A stretch of DNA of 64,000 bases from Ruminococcus flavefaciens (GTDB taxonomy: Bacteria; Bacillota; Clostridia; Oscillospirales; Ruminococcaceae), in NCBI RefSeq assembly GCF_900116855.1, contig NZ_UETD01000017.1, positions 1 through 64,000 on the forward strand. The letters run 5' to 3'. The notes beneath the pieces are model-generated. The model saw only the letters and a program-made list of their open reading frames with translations, did no database searches and had not been told where the DNA came from. The position numbers and the translations under genes are program-made. Below, in pieces: positions 7,681-16,510 of this stretch (position 1 is its first letter; every line of letters starts with the position of its first letter).

Positions 7681-7779
7681 GGGATATATCGTATATTTAA
7701 TATTACCAAACATTGGAATTAAATGTATGGGATATATCGCAAATCTGGTTGAAATGTGTTATAATATACGATATATCCC
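7681..7779. promoter_or_regulatory. Three GGGATATATCG operator-like sites and promoter
   Basis: Exact copies of GGGATATATCG lie at 7681-7691 and 7729-7739, and the inverse CGATATATCCC at 7769-7779. The first and third extend to a 15-base inverted match. The third begins 4 bases after a -10 box TATAAT (7760-7765) that reads toward the gene at 7802. The arrangement is that of a divergent, autorepressed control region. Confidence 0.75.
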
Positions 7780-7801
7780 ATATTATGAAAGAGTGATTTT
7801 T

Positions 7802-8293
7802 ATGACTTGTACGATCATATCAACAGGCGAGGAACTGAAGCTTGTCTGTAAAAATGAAAATGAACCTCCATATCCCGAGATAAAAGCAAAACTTCGAGAG
7901 AAGATATGGGAGCTTTACTGCAAGGGGTATGACAGGTTCTGGATTAACTGTGAGTATGGAGTGCCGCTGTGGTGCGGAGAAATAATAACGGCATTGGCTA
8001 TGTACAACGACATCGAGCTGAACATCGCCATGCCATATGAGGAGCAATCTACAAACTGGGTTGAGGAGCACCGTGACCGTTTCTTCAGACTTCACGCCGA
8101 TTCAGATAATGTTGAGATCATTTCACATCACTACACCGATAACTGCTACAATCTTGCAGATGAGTATATGATAGATGATTCTGATCTGCTGCTTGTAGTC
8201 GGAACACACACTGATTGTTACGGAGCTTCCTACGCGAAAAATAACGGCATAAAAGTCGAGCGGTTATTATTCACGCTGCCATACCAACTGTAA
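7802..8293 (+). CDS. SLOG-family protein (DUF1273/YpsA-like)
   Basis: This 163-residue protein resembles the YpsA/DUF1273 branch of the SLOG superfamily, Rossmann-like proteins thought to bind nucleotides or nucleotide-derived signals. Visible features are the first strand IISTGEEL, a YDRFWINCEYGVPLWCGEII segment corresponding to the family's Gly-rich acidic region, the IELNIAMPYEEQ strand, and DSDLLLVVGTHTDCYGASYA at the end. The start at 7802 follows the -10 box at 7760, which rules out the earlier in-frame ATG at 7679. SLOG proteins often occur in conflict systems, and this one is controlled by the divergent Xre regulator. The ligand is unknown. Confidence 0.75.
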   Translation: MTCTIISTGEELKLVCKNENEPPYPEIKAKLREKIWELYCKGYDRFWINCEYGVPLWCGEIITALAMYNDIELNIAMPYEEQSTNWVEEHRDRFFRLHADSDNVEIISHHYTDNCYNLADEYMIDDSDLLLVVGTHTDCYGASYAKNNGIKVERLLFTLPYQL

Positions 8294-8377
8294 TACAAAT
8301 ATGTGTCGATACAGCAATTATTCGCTATGATTTTGCGCGAAATGGTTGATTAATGACTATAAAAATGTGCAAACTGC

Positions 8378-8406
8378 TTGACTTTTGGCTCTGTTTATTG
8401 TATCAT
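8378..8406 (+). promoter_or_regulatory. Promoter of the DUF4143 ATPase gene
   Basis: TTGACT (8378-8383) and TATCAT (8401-8406) are spaced 17 bases apart. AGGAGGTG (8416-8423) follows, 8 bases before the ATG at 8432. Confidence 0.65.
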
Positions 8407-8431
8407 AGAGAGGACAGGAGGTGCAGTGTAT

Positions 8432-9763
8432 ATGTATATACCGCGTAAAATAGACAAGTTTCTCGCAGATTGGAAATCCGAACAAAACAGGAAGCCGCTT
8501 ATAGTCAAAGGCTCGCGTCAGGTCGGCAAGACTGAGTCCATAAGGCACTTTGCCGCTGACAATTATGACAGCTTTATTGAAATAAATTTTGTTGAAGAAC
8601 CGAAATACACGATGATCACTTCCGACGGATACAAAACCGACGATATTATAAAAAACATCTCGCTCATCGATCCGTCCAAGAAATTTATCGACGGCAAAAC
8701 CCTCATATTTTTTGACGAAATACAGAGCTTTCCCGATATTGCCACAAGTCTCAAATTCTTCAAGCAGGACGGCCGTTTCGATGTTATATGCAGCGGCTCC
8801 ATGCTCGGTATCAATTACCGAAAAATCGAGAGCAACAGCGTAGGCTACAAAAAAGACTATATAATGCGTTCGCTTGATTTTGAGGAATTTCTTTGGGCGA
8901 AAGGTTATGACGATTCATTCCGCGAAAACCTGTTCAGCCACATGATTGATCAGAAGCCGTTCAGTGAGCTGGAGCTCTCGGTTTGCCGCTCTTTATTCCT
9001 GGACTTCTGTGTGCTTGGCGGTATGCCTGCGGTGGTTTCGCAGTATATAGAAAACGGCACATTTGAAGGCTCCCTTGATACGCAGAGACAGCTTCTCGCA
9101 GATTACAAGGAGGATATTCGCAAATACGCAGAAGGCGTTGACCAGACTCGTATTCTTAATGTTTTCAATCGGATCGCTCCGCAGCTTGCAAAGAAGAACA
9201 AGAAGTTTCAGATATCAAAGGTCGCTTCGGGAGCACGTTTCCGCGATTACCGCGGCTGTATAGACTGGCTAGTAGATGCTGGCATCGTCAATCCATGTTA
9301 CTGTCTAAACTTTCCTGAGTTGCCACTAAAGGGTAACTATGATGAGGATAAGTTCAAGCTATATTTTGCAGACAGCGGTCTGCTGGTGGCAATGCTCGAC
9401 GACGAAGCACAGGACGATCTTCGTGCAAATAAAAACCTTGGTGTATATAAAGGCGCTCTCTATGAAAACATCGTTGGCGAAGCTCTTGTTAAAAGCGGCT
9501 GCGACCTCTATTACTATCGCCGTGAGGACTCAACACTTGAACAGGATTTCTTCATGCGTACTAAGGATTCGCTTGTGCCTGTTGAAGTCAAGGCAGAAAA
9601 TGGTAGAGCGAAGTCTCTGAAAACGCTGATAAACTCCGATAAATATGCTGATATTAAATTCGGAGTTAAGCTGTTCAACGGTAACGTCGGCTATTCGGAT
9701 AATGTATATTCATTTCCGTATTTCTGTGCATTCCTGCTTAAAGAGTTCCTTCAAACTAAATAA
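8432..9763 (+). CDS. AAA ATPase with DUF4143 domain
   Basis: This 443-residue ATPase belongs to the AAA_14/DUF4143 group. Walker A is KGSRQVGKTES (about residues 29-39), Walker B is LIFFDEIQ (about 89-96), and a sensor-like ICSGSMLG follows. The C-terminal DUF4143 part has a winged-helix-like stretch and a nuclease-like end, EQDFFMR...VPVEVKAENG, resembling a PD-(D/E)xK core (E...D...ExK). The ATG at 8432 is chosen for its AGGAGGTG site and because the promoter overlaps the earlier in-frame ATG. These ATPases are very common in gut bacteria and often sit in accessory islands; their role is poorly defined. It is monocistronic between its own promoter and terminator. Confidence 0.88.
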   Translation: MYIPRKIDKFLADWKSEQNRKPLIVKGSRQVGKTESIRHFAADNYDSFIEINFVEEPKYTMITSDGYKTDDIIKNISLIDPSKKFIDGKTLIFFDEIQSFPDIATSLKFFKQDGRFDVICSGSMLGINYRKIESNSVGYKKDYIMRSLDFEEFLWAKGYDDSFRENLFSHMIDQKPFSELELSVCRSLFLDFCVLGGMPAVVSQYIENGTFEGSLDTQRQLLADYKEDIRKYAEGVDQTRILNVFNRIAPQLAKKNKKFQISKVASGARFRDYRGCIDWLVDAGIVNPCYCLNFPELPLKGNYDEDKFKLYFADSGLLVAMLDDEAQDDLRANKNLGVYKGALYENIVGEALVKSGCDLYYYRREDSTLEQDFFMRTKDSLVPVEVKAENGRAKSLKTLINSDKYADIKFGVKLFNGNVGYSDNVYSFPYFCAFLLKEFLQTK

Positions 9764-9788
9764 TGATTATTAATAAATAGATAGTAAA

Positions 9789-9840
9789 AGTCCTCCCGAC
9801 AGCTCACGCTTATGTGAGATCTTCAGGAGGGCTTCGTTAT
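9789..9840 (+). terminator. Terminator between convergent genes
   Basis: AGTCCTCC...CTCAC (9789-9807) pairs with GTGAG...GGAGGGCT (9814-9833), followed by a weak T-containing tract. It separates the DUF4143 gene from the convergent restriction operon. Confidence 0.55.
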
Positions 9841-9886
9841 TTCGATTTAATATTATGTGTGATTATATGTTGAAGTATAATAATAC

Positions 9887-11482
9887 TTACACATGAATTT
9901 TAGGATTCCATTTTTTTATTTTTTCACTTAATTCTATGATCATTTCTTTCACACCTAAAACATTGCTTACATCATTATCAAGTATATATGGTGAAACATT
10001 TTTTGCAAACTCAATTTTTTTAGAAGAAAAATTCTTGCATACCCTTTCGATATACTCAGGAAAAAGCTCATATTGTTTGCAATTTGTTTCGAGTTTTGAA
10101 GAATATGCCGAATTAATAGCACCATATGGAAGATAGTTTTCAATTTCCTTTCCTTTTGTTATCCAGCAGAGCATTCCTTTTTCTTCAAATTCTTTCTGTA
10201 TTCGTTTTTTGGTATCGTTGATATGTCCCTGTTTTGATCTTTTGTCACTATCAATTACAATAGCGGCATTTCTATTAGTCGACAGAATGTTTATCAGATC
10301 TTCTGTTTCTTTAGTAGTATAATGTGAAAGCAATCTTCCGCCATAGTATAAAAATTGATAATCTGAACCCTCAATGAGTTCTTTATCTCCCCATATTTCT
10401 AACCATCTTTTGATATATATTCTGTCCGATGGACCTTCAACCCAGATTATTCCATTTGATTGAAATAGATCACTTGCTCTAACATCCAGATCTTCTAATA
10501 CATGAGTTTTTGAAATAAAGCTGTCTATTGTATCTATAGTAGAAATACCGTTTTCTTTTTTGACATGAAGTATCTGTGTATCAGGTTTATTGGCAAATGT
10601 ATTTATCGCAATATGTGAATGCGTTGTTAAGAATATATATGCATTGGGATGATCTTTTCCGTATTGAAACAGATAGTCAAAAAGGCGCCTTTGTAATGCT
10701 GGATGAAGATTATTTTCAAGCTCTTCAAAGGCAAAGAAGTGTATCTGCTCATCATTGTATTTATTTATTTCAGGGATAATGAGCAGATTCAAAAGAACAA
10801 GGATTATTGTTTTTAATCCACTGCCCATTTTAGAGAGGGCATATCTGTCATCTCCTTCGTATAAATAGACTTCCCAATTATCACTTCCAGCTGTTTTCTG
10901 TACTGTTATACCATCAAATTTTGAATCTGGATACATTACTTCATTTAAAGCTTCAAGCAAGTTTTTATGTATCAGTTTTTCAGGTAATTGTTCTTTGGTG
11001 AGTATTTGATTGATCAGGTTACAAGCTCCATTGCCGTTTTCATCTAAATGATAGTCTGAATTATATGGTTCCGGAACAATATCACGATCTGCATTGAGCC
11101 TTCTAAAAGAAATACTTTGAAGGAAATTGCTAATGGGAGGCTCCGAATCAATATAGCTCGTTTGGTAATTACCTTCTATTAAATTACATCTAAAAGTATT
11201 ATTCATAGGCTCAATTCTATATGTTTTATAGCCTATATATTCTTTATACCCTGAGAACGGTTCATTTCTCACCTTTTGTCCGTTAATATCAATTAGAATA
11301 GAACAACGGTGTTTATGGAAAAAAGAAGGGGATGTTATTGATTCAAATACATCTATTATACTCGACTTTCCGCAGTTGTTTCGCCCAATTAGAAGTGTGA
11401 TTTTTTCTGGCTTTAGTGATATATAATCTCCTTTAAACGATTTATAATCCTTAAAACGTATTTCCTTAATTGTAAACTTCAT
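9887..11482 (-). CDS. OLD-family ATPase with TOPRIM nuclease domain
   Basis: This 531-residue protein has an SMC/RecF-like ATPase with N-terminal Walker A IGRNNCGKSS (about residue 35), Walker B FFAFEELENNLHP (about 255) and the switch histidine in LTTHSHI (about 290), followed by a TOPRIM domain with the acidic residues WVEGPSDRIY (about 350) and VIDSDKRSKQG (about 410). This is the plan of OLD nucleases (P2 Old, the GajA subunit of Gabija). No UvrD-like GajB partner is nearby; the neighbour is a YgjP-like metallopeptidase 11 bases upstream. It is the last gene of the restriction operon. The ATG at 11482 follows GAGGTG. A role as second-line anti-phage nuclease is inferred from family and context. 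Confidence 0.85.
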   Translation of the reverse strand: MKFTIKEIRFKDYKSFKGDYISLKPEKITLLIGRNNCGKSSIIDVFESITSPSFFHKHRCSILIDINGQKVRNEPFSGYKEYIGYKTYRIEPMNNTFRCNLIEGNYQTSYIDSEPPISNFLQSISFRRLNADRDIVPEPYNSDYHLDENGNGACNLINQILTKEQLPEKLIHKNLLEALNEVMYPDSKFDGITVQKTAGSDNWEVYLYEGDDRYALSKMGSGLKTIILVLLNLLIIPEINKYNDEQIHFFAFEELENNLHPALQRRLFDYLFQYGKDHPNAYIFLTTHSHIAINTFANKPDTQILHVKKENGISTIDTIDSFISKTHVLEDLDVRASDLFQSNGIIWVEGPSDRIYIKRWLEIWGDKELIEGSDYQFLYYGGRLLSHYTTKETEDLINILSTNRNAAIVIDSDKRSKQGHINDTKKRIQKEFEEKGMLCWITKGKEIENYLPYGAINSAYSSKLETNCKQYELFPEYIERVCKNFSSKKIEFAKNVSPYILDNDVSNVLGVKEMIIELSEKIKKWNPKIHV

Positions 11483-11493
11483 ACATATCACCT

Positions 11494-12222
11494 CTATAAA
11501 ACAATGTGATTTTCAAGAAGCTGTTTACTCTCTCTCCAATCAGGCAGCATTACCTGTAAAAGGGAGTAGAACTGCTTTGAATGATTAGGATGAATAAAAT
11601 GGCAGAACTCATGATACACCACATATTCAATGCAGTTTTTGGGAGCTTCGATCAATCGTTTATTAAGCGTTATTATACCTTTATTCGGCAGACAGCTGCC
11701 CCAACGTGAAGTCATATTGCGAAGTTTCAACTGCGGATAATCCACTCCATACGGAATGAATTTCTGATGAACTTCGTGCATTATTTCGCTGAAGATAATA
11801 TTGCACTGCTCATTCAGCCAGTTATTAAGTAGGTTCTTTTTTCTGTTATAATAGTCGGGACGTCTTACGTGAATGTAAACATATATACCGTCGGTATTTA
11901 CATATTCCTCTGCATCTTTGATAATGCTTATCCGCATATTCTTTCCGAGAAGTGTAACATTTTCTCCGCTGACATACTTCATTTCAGCCTTAGGTATCTC
12001 ATTGCTTTCAAAAGTATCAACAGCATTTCTGATATACCTGCACTTGCTGATAACAAAAGAATCTGCTATACTCTCGGCAACATTCTCAGGCACTGAAACA
12101 AAAATACTTCCGTTATGGCGTATTCTGAGATTTATGTTTTTGATATTCTTGCGCTCAAAAATATATTCAATATCTCCGCACTCAGTTTTTACTTTTCTTG
12201 TTTCTGTTAACAGTACTTTCAT
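11494..12222 (-). CDS. YgjP/DUF45-type zinc metallopeptidase
   Basis: This 242-residue protein has the YgjP-like (DUF45, M48-related) domain. The zinc motif is YHEFCHFIHPNHSKQF (about residues 203-218), with HExxH read as HEFCH and a downstream His, and it is preceded by the conserved MTSRWGSC segment. Such proteins commonly follow hsdR in type I restriction loci, where they are suspected of controlling the restriction subunit by proteolysis; that role is established knowledge only as an association. Its ATG overlaps the hsdR stop codon in TAATG, and the last two Arg codons of hsdR (AGGAGG) form its ribosome binding site, so the two genes are tightly coupled. Confidence 0.88.
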   Translation of the reverse strand: MKVLLTETRKVKTECGDIEYIFERKNIKNINLRIRHNGSIFVSVPENVAESIADSFVISKCRYIRNAVDTFESNEIPKAEMKYVSGENVTLLGKNMRISIIKDAEEYVNTDGIYVYIHVRRPDYYNRKKNLLNNWLNEQCNIIFSEIMHEVHQKFIPYGVDYPQLKLRNMTSRWGSCLPNKGIITLNKRLIEAPKNCIEYVVYHEFCHFIHPNHSKQFYSLLQVMLPDWRESKQLLENHIVL

Positions 12223-15200
12223 TAAAACCTCCTGAGTGCAATGGTTTTAACGTTATCAATGATCTTATCCATAATCTCAAAGCTGAGATCCCAGTTATTA
12301 TTGTCGCTGTAATCGTAGAGAAGATCGTCCAGTGCATGAGATATTTTCTTGTGAATGTCAATGTTTGAGGTCCAGTCAACTTTGCTGTATTCCTTTATGA
12401 TGTCTGTTATATCCGCCGACAGATCAGCTACTATATCTCTGTTCTCTGAAAGAGGTATTACTTCATCAAGTATCGCTGAAACAACTCCATAGAACGCCTG
12501 AGCATGAACATTGTCTTTAATTCTTTCAGGATATTTGAGTTCAGTTTTTCCGCTGCGGTATTCCTCCATGATCTTAGTCATCTTTTCAAGATACTCTGCC
12601 TCGCTTATTACTTGTTTTTTGTACAGTTCGAGAGCTTCTTTTATTTTCTTTGAGAAATTATCATAATAAGCAGGGTTTTCATCATATTTTTCGGATATGC
12701 TTTTAGTCATTCTTGAACGAATGGCATCTGCCTTTGATCTTGCTGAACCAAGTTCGTTCAGTTCCTTTTCAAGTCCGTCTGAATCCAGAATATCAACGGG
12801 AGCTGTAACGATTTTCAAGCCTGTTACAGAAAGGTTCTGATCAAGTAAATTCTGCATTATAGGCTCATATTCCTTATTATCGATAGCATCAGCATAGCGG
12901 AGTTTTACAGACTTTCTGATCTTAGAGAACATGATGAATTCGGATTTATACTTATTTATCTCCTCACGGGGAACAGCTTCATAAGCCTTCTCGGAATTGA
13001 CTACAATAGCAAGAGCTTTTCCGAATTTACAGAGAAGATTGTAGAAGTCATTTCGTAAATCTTCATCTTCCAGCTTGTCCTCATATTCATTTACATCATT
13101 TTTGTTTCTGATGCTTATGAAGAGTTCACAGAGCTGAGAATATGCCTCACGAAGTTCTCCTACAACGGTCATAACGTCCACTATCGCTCCTGAAAGATCG
13201 GTTCCTTCATAGTTTTCAAGACCTGCACCACTGTACATATTCATAGCAGTATCGAGTTTCTGAATAAGACCACGATAGTCAACAATAAGACCATAATCCT
13301 TGCCGTCATAAAGCCTGTTTGTACGGGCAATAGCCTGAAGCAAGCCATGTTCTTTCAGTTCTTTGTCGATATAAAGTACTTGACATACTGGTGCGTCAAA
13401 CCCTGTAAGCAGCTTACTGCAAACAATAAGGATATCAATGTCACCGTCACAGAATTTATTCTTGATAGTTTCTTCGTATGTATCAGCATCGCCATACTGT
13501 TTCATCATCTTGTTCCAGAAAGCTATGACTTTGTTATCTGTCTCGGACAGTATATCGTCTTCACCCTCACGCATATCGGGAGCTGATATAACAACAGCGC
13601 AGTTAAGACTTCCAAGCTGCTCAAATACTTCAAGATAACGAACAGCATCACGCTTGAAATTGGTTGCAAGCATCGCTTTCATACCCGTATTCTTTACGCT
13701 GTCTGTAAAGTGTTCCTCAATATCAAGAGCTATCCTGCGGATTCTTGCATCGGTAGAAGTCAGGCGCTTGATGCTGCTCCACTTCTGCTTCAGATCCTCA
13801 CGCTCACGCTCGTTAAGACGGCGAGTAGTTTTCTCAAACCACAGGTCTATATTATCTTCATCAACTTTCTGATCCACAAAACGTCCCTCATAAATAAGCG
13901 GAACTATCGCTTTATCATCAACTGCATCCTTGATAGTATACTTGTGAATATAGTCGCCGCCACCGAAACGTCCAACAGTGGATTTCTCCTTTTTCATCAG
14001 CGGAGTACCTGTAAAGCCTATGTAACATCCGCAAGGGAATACTATCCTCATTTTAGTCGCAAGAGTACCATAGTTACTGCGGTGGCTTTCGTCTACAAGT
14101 ACAAATATATTGCGGTCATTTATCTTGATTTTCTGATTTTCGGCAGTATTGAATTTATTGATTATCGTTGTTACAACATCAGCTTTATCGCTCTGTATCA
14201 GTTCAACAAGATGCTTTCCTGATGTGGCTTTTGCCGGTGAAAGTCTGGTGTGTGCAAATGTCTTGGCTATTTGGTTATCAAGGTCTTTACGGTCGGTAAC
14301 TATGATAACTTTCGGGTGACAGCTTGTAAGTTCCATGAGGATATACTTTGCAAGCATTACCATTGTTAGGGACTTTCCGCTGCCCTGAGTGTGCCATATA
14401 ACACCACTCTGACGGTTGCCGTTCTCATCGTCGGTGTTGATAGTCTTTATTATCTTTCGGATAGCGAAAAACTGCTGATGTCGGCATATTTTCTTTATGT
14501 TCGCATCAAAGACAATGAAGTATTTTGTAAGCTCCATAAGCCTGTGCCTGTCAAAGAGCGACACGATATCCCTGTCCTGTTGAGTGATACTGCGGTCGGT
14601 GATATGCTGTGAAAGCAGTCCGTCAAGCCACTCGGTATCTTCTTCTCGCCATACGTTCCAGAACTTCTTTGCAGTTCCTGTGGTCGCATATTTGAAGAAG
14701 TTTTTATTAGTCGCAGCAACTACCTGAGCGAACTTGAAAAGCTGCGGAGTGTATTCCTGTTTCTGATTGCGTATAGTCTGCTCAACTGCCTGTTCTACGG
14801 AGATTGTCGGTGCTTTGCACTCTATCACTGCAAATGGAATACCGTTGACAAAGAGAACAATATCAGGACGGGTATCATGCTGACGGTCTGCGCTGTGAAC
14901 GGTAAACTCCTCGGTAACATGAAAGACGTTATTCGTAATATCGTCCCAGTCTATGTATTTCAGATTGAAATTCATAGTTCTGTCGTCGGGGAGAGTTTCG
15001 GGATAGCTTCGTCCGAGCATAATGTCATTGTATGCCTTTTCACTGGACACAACAAGATTATCAGCCAGCGGCTCGTCTATCTCATCAACTGCTCGCTGTA
15101 TGTTCTCATTTGAAAATTTATACTCCTTACCGCCGAAAGTATAGCTGTTCAGTTTTTCAAGCTGCGAGAGGAGGATATCTTTGAGAATGACATTGTACAG

Positions 15201-15317
15201 TCCGCCACGCTGAGCCTCACACTCTTCGGGGGAAAGATAGGTATAATCCAGCTTCTGCAATAATTCGAGGGCAGGATTTTTGCTTATGTTGTCTTCGAGG
15301 TATGCGTCATGATTCAT
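12222..15317 (-). CDS. hsdR: Type I restriction enzyme R subunit
   Basis: This 1031-residue protein is the translocase/nuclease of a type I system. The N-terminal nuclease domain shows DIVLFVNGIPFAVIECKAPT (Asp...Glu-x-Lys). The helicase motor has Walker A TQGSGKSL (about 310), motif II VDESHRS and motif III GFTGTPL. Later motifs include ARTNRLYDGKDYGLIVDYRG. The C-terminal helical domain contacts the methylase core. I start at ATG 15317, which follows GTAGGTGG; the frame could extend to a TTG at 15356 that lacks a good site. The gene lies 31 bases after the HAD gene and is fused by overlap to the YgjP-like gene. All catalytic motifs look intact. Confidence 0.95.
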   Translation of the reverse strand: MNHDAYLEDNISKNPALELLQKLDYTYLSPEECEAQRGGLYNVILKDILLSQLEKLNSYTFGGKEYKFSNENIQRAVDEIDEPLADNLVVSSEKAYNDIMLGRSYPETLPDDRTMNFNLKYIDWDDITNNVFHVTEEFTVHSADRQHDTRPDIVLFVNGIPFAVIECKAPTISVEQAVEQTIRNQKQEYTPQLFKFAQVVAATNKNFFKYATTGTAKKFWNVWREEDTEWLDGLLSQHITDRSITQQDRDIVSLFDRHRLMELTKYFIVFDANIKKICRHQQFFAIRKIIKTINTDDENGNRQSGVIWHTQGSGKSLTMVMLAKYILMELTSCHPKVIIVTDRKDLDNQIAKTFAHTRLSPAKATSGKHLVELIQSDKADVVTTIINKFNTAENQKIKINDRNIFVLVDESHRSNYGTLATKMRIVFPCGCYIGFTGTPLMKKEKSTVGRFGGGDYIHKYTIKDAVDDKAIVPLIYEGRFVDQKVDEDNIDLWFEKTTRRLNEREREDLKQKWSSIKRLTSTDARIRRIALDIEEHFTDSVKNTGMKAMLATNFKRDAVRYLEVFEQLGSLNCAVVISAPDMREGEDDILSETDNKVIAFWNKMMKQYGDADTYEETIKNKFCDGDIDILIVCSKLLTGFDAPVCQVLYIDKELKEHGLLQAIARTNRLYDGKDYGLIVDYRGLIQKLDTAMNMYSGAGLENYEGTDLSGAIVDVMTVVGELREAYSQLCELFISIRNKNDVNEYEDKLEDEDLRNDFYNLLCKFGKALAIVVNSEKAYEAVPREEINKYKSEFIMFSKIRKSVKLRYADAIDNKEYEPIMQNLLDQNLSVTGLKIVTAPVDILDSDGLEKELNELGSARSKADAIRSRMTKSISEKYDENPAYYDNFSKKIKEALELYKKQVISEAEYLEKMTKIMEEYRSGKTELKYPERIKDNVHAQAFYGVVSAILDEVIPLSENRDIVADLSADITDIIKEYSKVDWTSNIDIHKKISHALDDLLYDYSDNNNWDLSFEIMDKIIDNVKTIALRRF

Positions 15318-15348
15318 ATAGTCACCACCTACTTTAACTAAGTAACGT

Positions 15349-16383
15349 TTATTCAATATTTCCTGAGAGTAAATCTTTCATCTCTTTAATGGTGCTTTCC
15401 AAATCCCTTTTCATTTTTTTAGGCGTTTTTTCATTAGCCAAAGAGCTCATTCGCTCCATTGCTTTTATAGCTCCGAACAATGCTGCATCAACATTTAATA
15501 TCATCTGCTCCGTCTTCATTTTCTCTTTAGCAGCAACTGTATCAACTATTTTCTTTACATACTGCATTAATTCGCTACGAGAAGAATAATCTGCAGGTGC
15601 ATAGTAGTTTATTCTTCCGTCATTAAAAAGCTGATATACCTTTTGACGCATATCTTTTTCCAGATCATAAACACCTATTGAAAAACCACCCTTGCTTTTA
15701 ACAAGACGCATACACGGAATATCGGTTGCACTATCGCCTATATAAACGATATTTTCATAAGGTATGTACAGATTGCTCTCCGGCATAGAATCATTTACTG
15801 TTTCATCATATTCCTCGAATATACCTTTAGCGATTCTGAAAATGAACTGTGTCTTGTTGGTATAGTTTACCGCCTGTGCTGGCCATACGGCTACCCCATC
15901 AGAAGAATAGTAATAGGAAGAAGCATATATACGCTTAAATTTATCAGCGATCATACTTCCCTCGATAATCTCTTTAAGTCCGGATGAGATAATGTAATGC
16001 TCAAGAATGATACCTTGTTTTTCGGCATAATCGTTTATTCTGTCGAACCACTTATCTACGCCTTTATAGAGCTTTACATCTTTTCCAATTGCCTGAAAAT
16101 ACTCCTTTTTTATAGATTTATCCCTAAATGTTGAATGCTTGATAAGCTGATACATCCATGCGAGGTTATTGTCCATAAGATTATCATGAGCCAGTTTTCC
16201 AGTTTCCTCCCAGAATGAATTCTTATCAATATTAAACGAAGGGATAAGCGTAAAAGTCTGCATATCATCGGGAGAGAGTGTTTTGTCGAAATCGTAGCAG
16301 ATTGCCATGCGAGGCTTTCTGTTTCTTATAGTTTCAATCTCTTTTTCTTTTACTTCCTGAGCCATAATTGTTTTATCTTCCAT
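15349..16383 (-). CDS. HAD-superfamily phosphatase inside the RM operon
   Basis: This 344-residue protein has all four HAD motifs: I, ICYDFDKTLS (about residue 33); II, HYIISSGLKEII; III, a Lys in YTNKTQF; IV, IVYIGDSATDIP. The large insert between motifs I and II is a helical cap. It should be a Mg-dependent phosphatase with a nucleophilic Asp. The gene sits between hsdM and hsdR, reads the same way and lies 31 bases before hsdR, so it is co-transcribed with the restriction genes. I start at ATG 16383, after AGGTG, which itself lies in the scar of a deleted hsdS. The substrate is unknown; nucleotide or nucleic-acid-end processing is speculation. Confidence 0.85.
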   Translation of the reverse strand: MEDKTIMAQEVKEKEIETIRNRKPRMAICYDFDKTLSPDDMQTFTLIPSFNIDKNSFWEETGKLAHDNLMDNNLAWMYQLIKHSTFRDKSIKKEYFQAIGKDVKLYKGVDKWFDRINDYAEKQGIILEHYIISSGLKEIIEGSMIADKFKRIYASSYYYSSDGVAVWPAQAVNYTNKTQFIFRIAKGIFEEYDETVNDSMPESNLYIPYENIVYIGDSATDIPCMRLVKSKGGFSIGVYDLEKDMRQKVYQLFNDGRINYYAPADYSSRSELMQYVKKIVDTVAAKEKMKTEQMILNVDAALFGAIKAMERMSSLANEKTPKKMKRDLESTIKEMKDLLSGNIE

Positions 16384-16389
16384 TACATA

Positions 16390-16510
16390 CACCTAACCTT
16401 TCCTGTAAGCAATAATCGCTTACTGACTTATAATTACATGTTATCTTTCGTTTTCTTGTAGCCTTCGGGGTAATGCCTTTATTTATGTTTTCTATTCTTT
16501 TTGTTACGCT
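16390..16510 (-). pseudogene. Scar of a third hsdS gene
   Basis: Read on the minus strand, this stretch starts with a decayed copy of the HsdS N-terminus (RIENINKGI, then in a shifted frame EGYKKTK, compared with RIAAINSGI...EGYKKTK in the intact gene) and ends with a copy of the HsdS C-terminus (RLLLTGKVR compared with QLLLTGIVR). Bases 16445-16470 match 19723-19748 exactly (26 bp), and 16402-16416 match 18600-18614 exactly (15 bp). About 1.1 kb that would encode both recognition domains is missing, and one base is deleted near the front. It overlaps the end of the membrane-protein gene and supplies the HAD ribosome binding site. Confidence 0.8.

Noticed and set aside
9887-12222. OLD nuclease plus neighbour as a Gabija system
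   Set aside because: Gabija needs a UvrD-like helicase partner; the neighbour is a YgjP-like protease.
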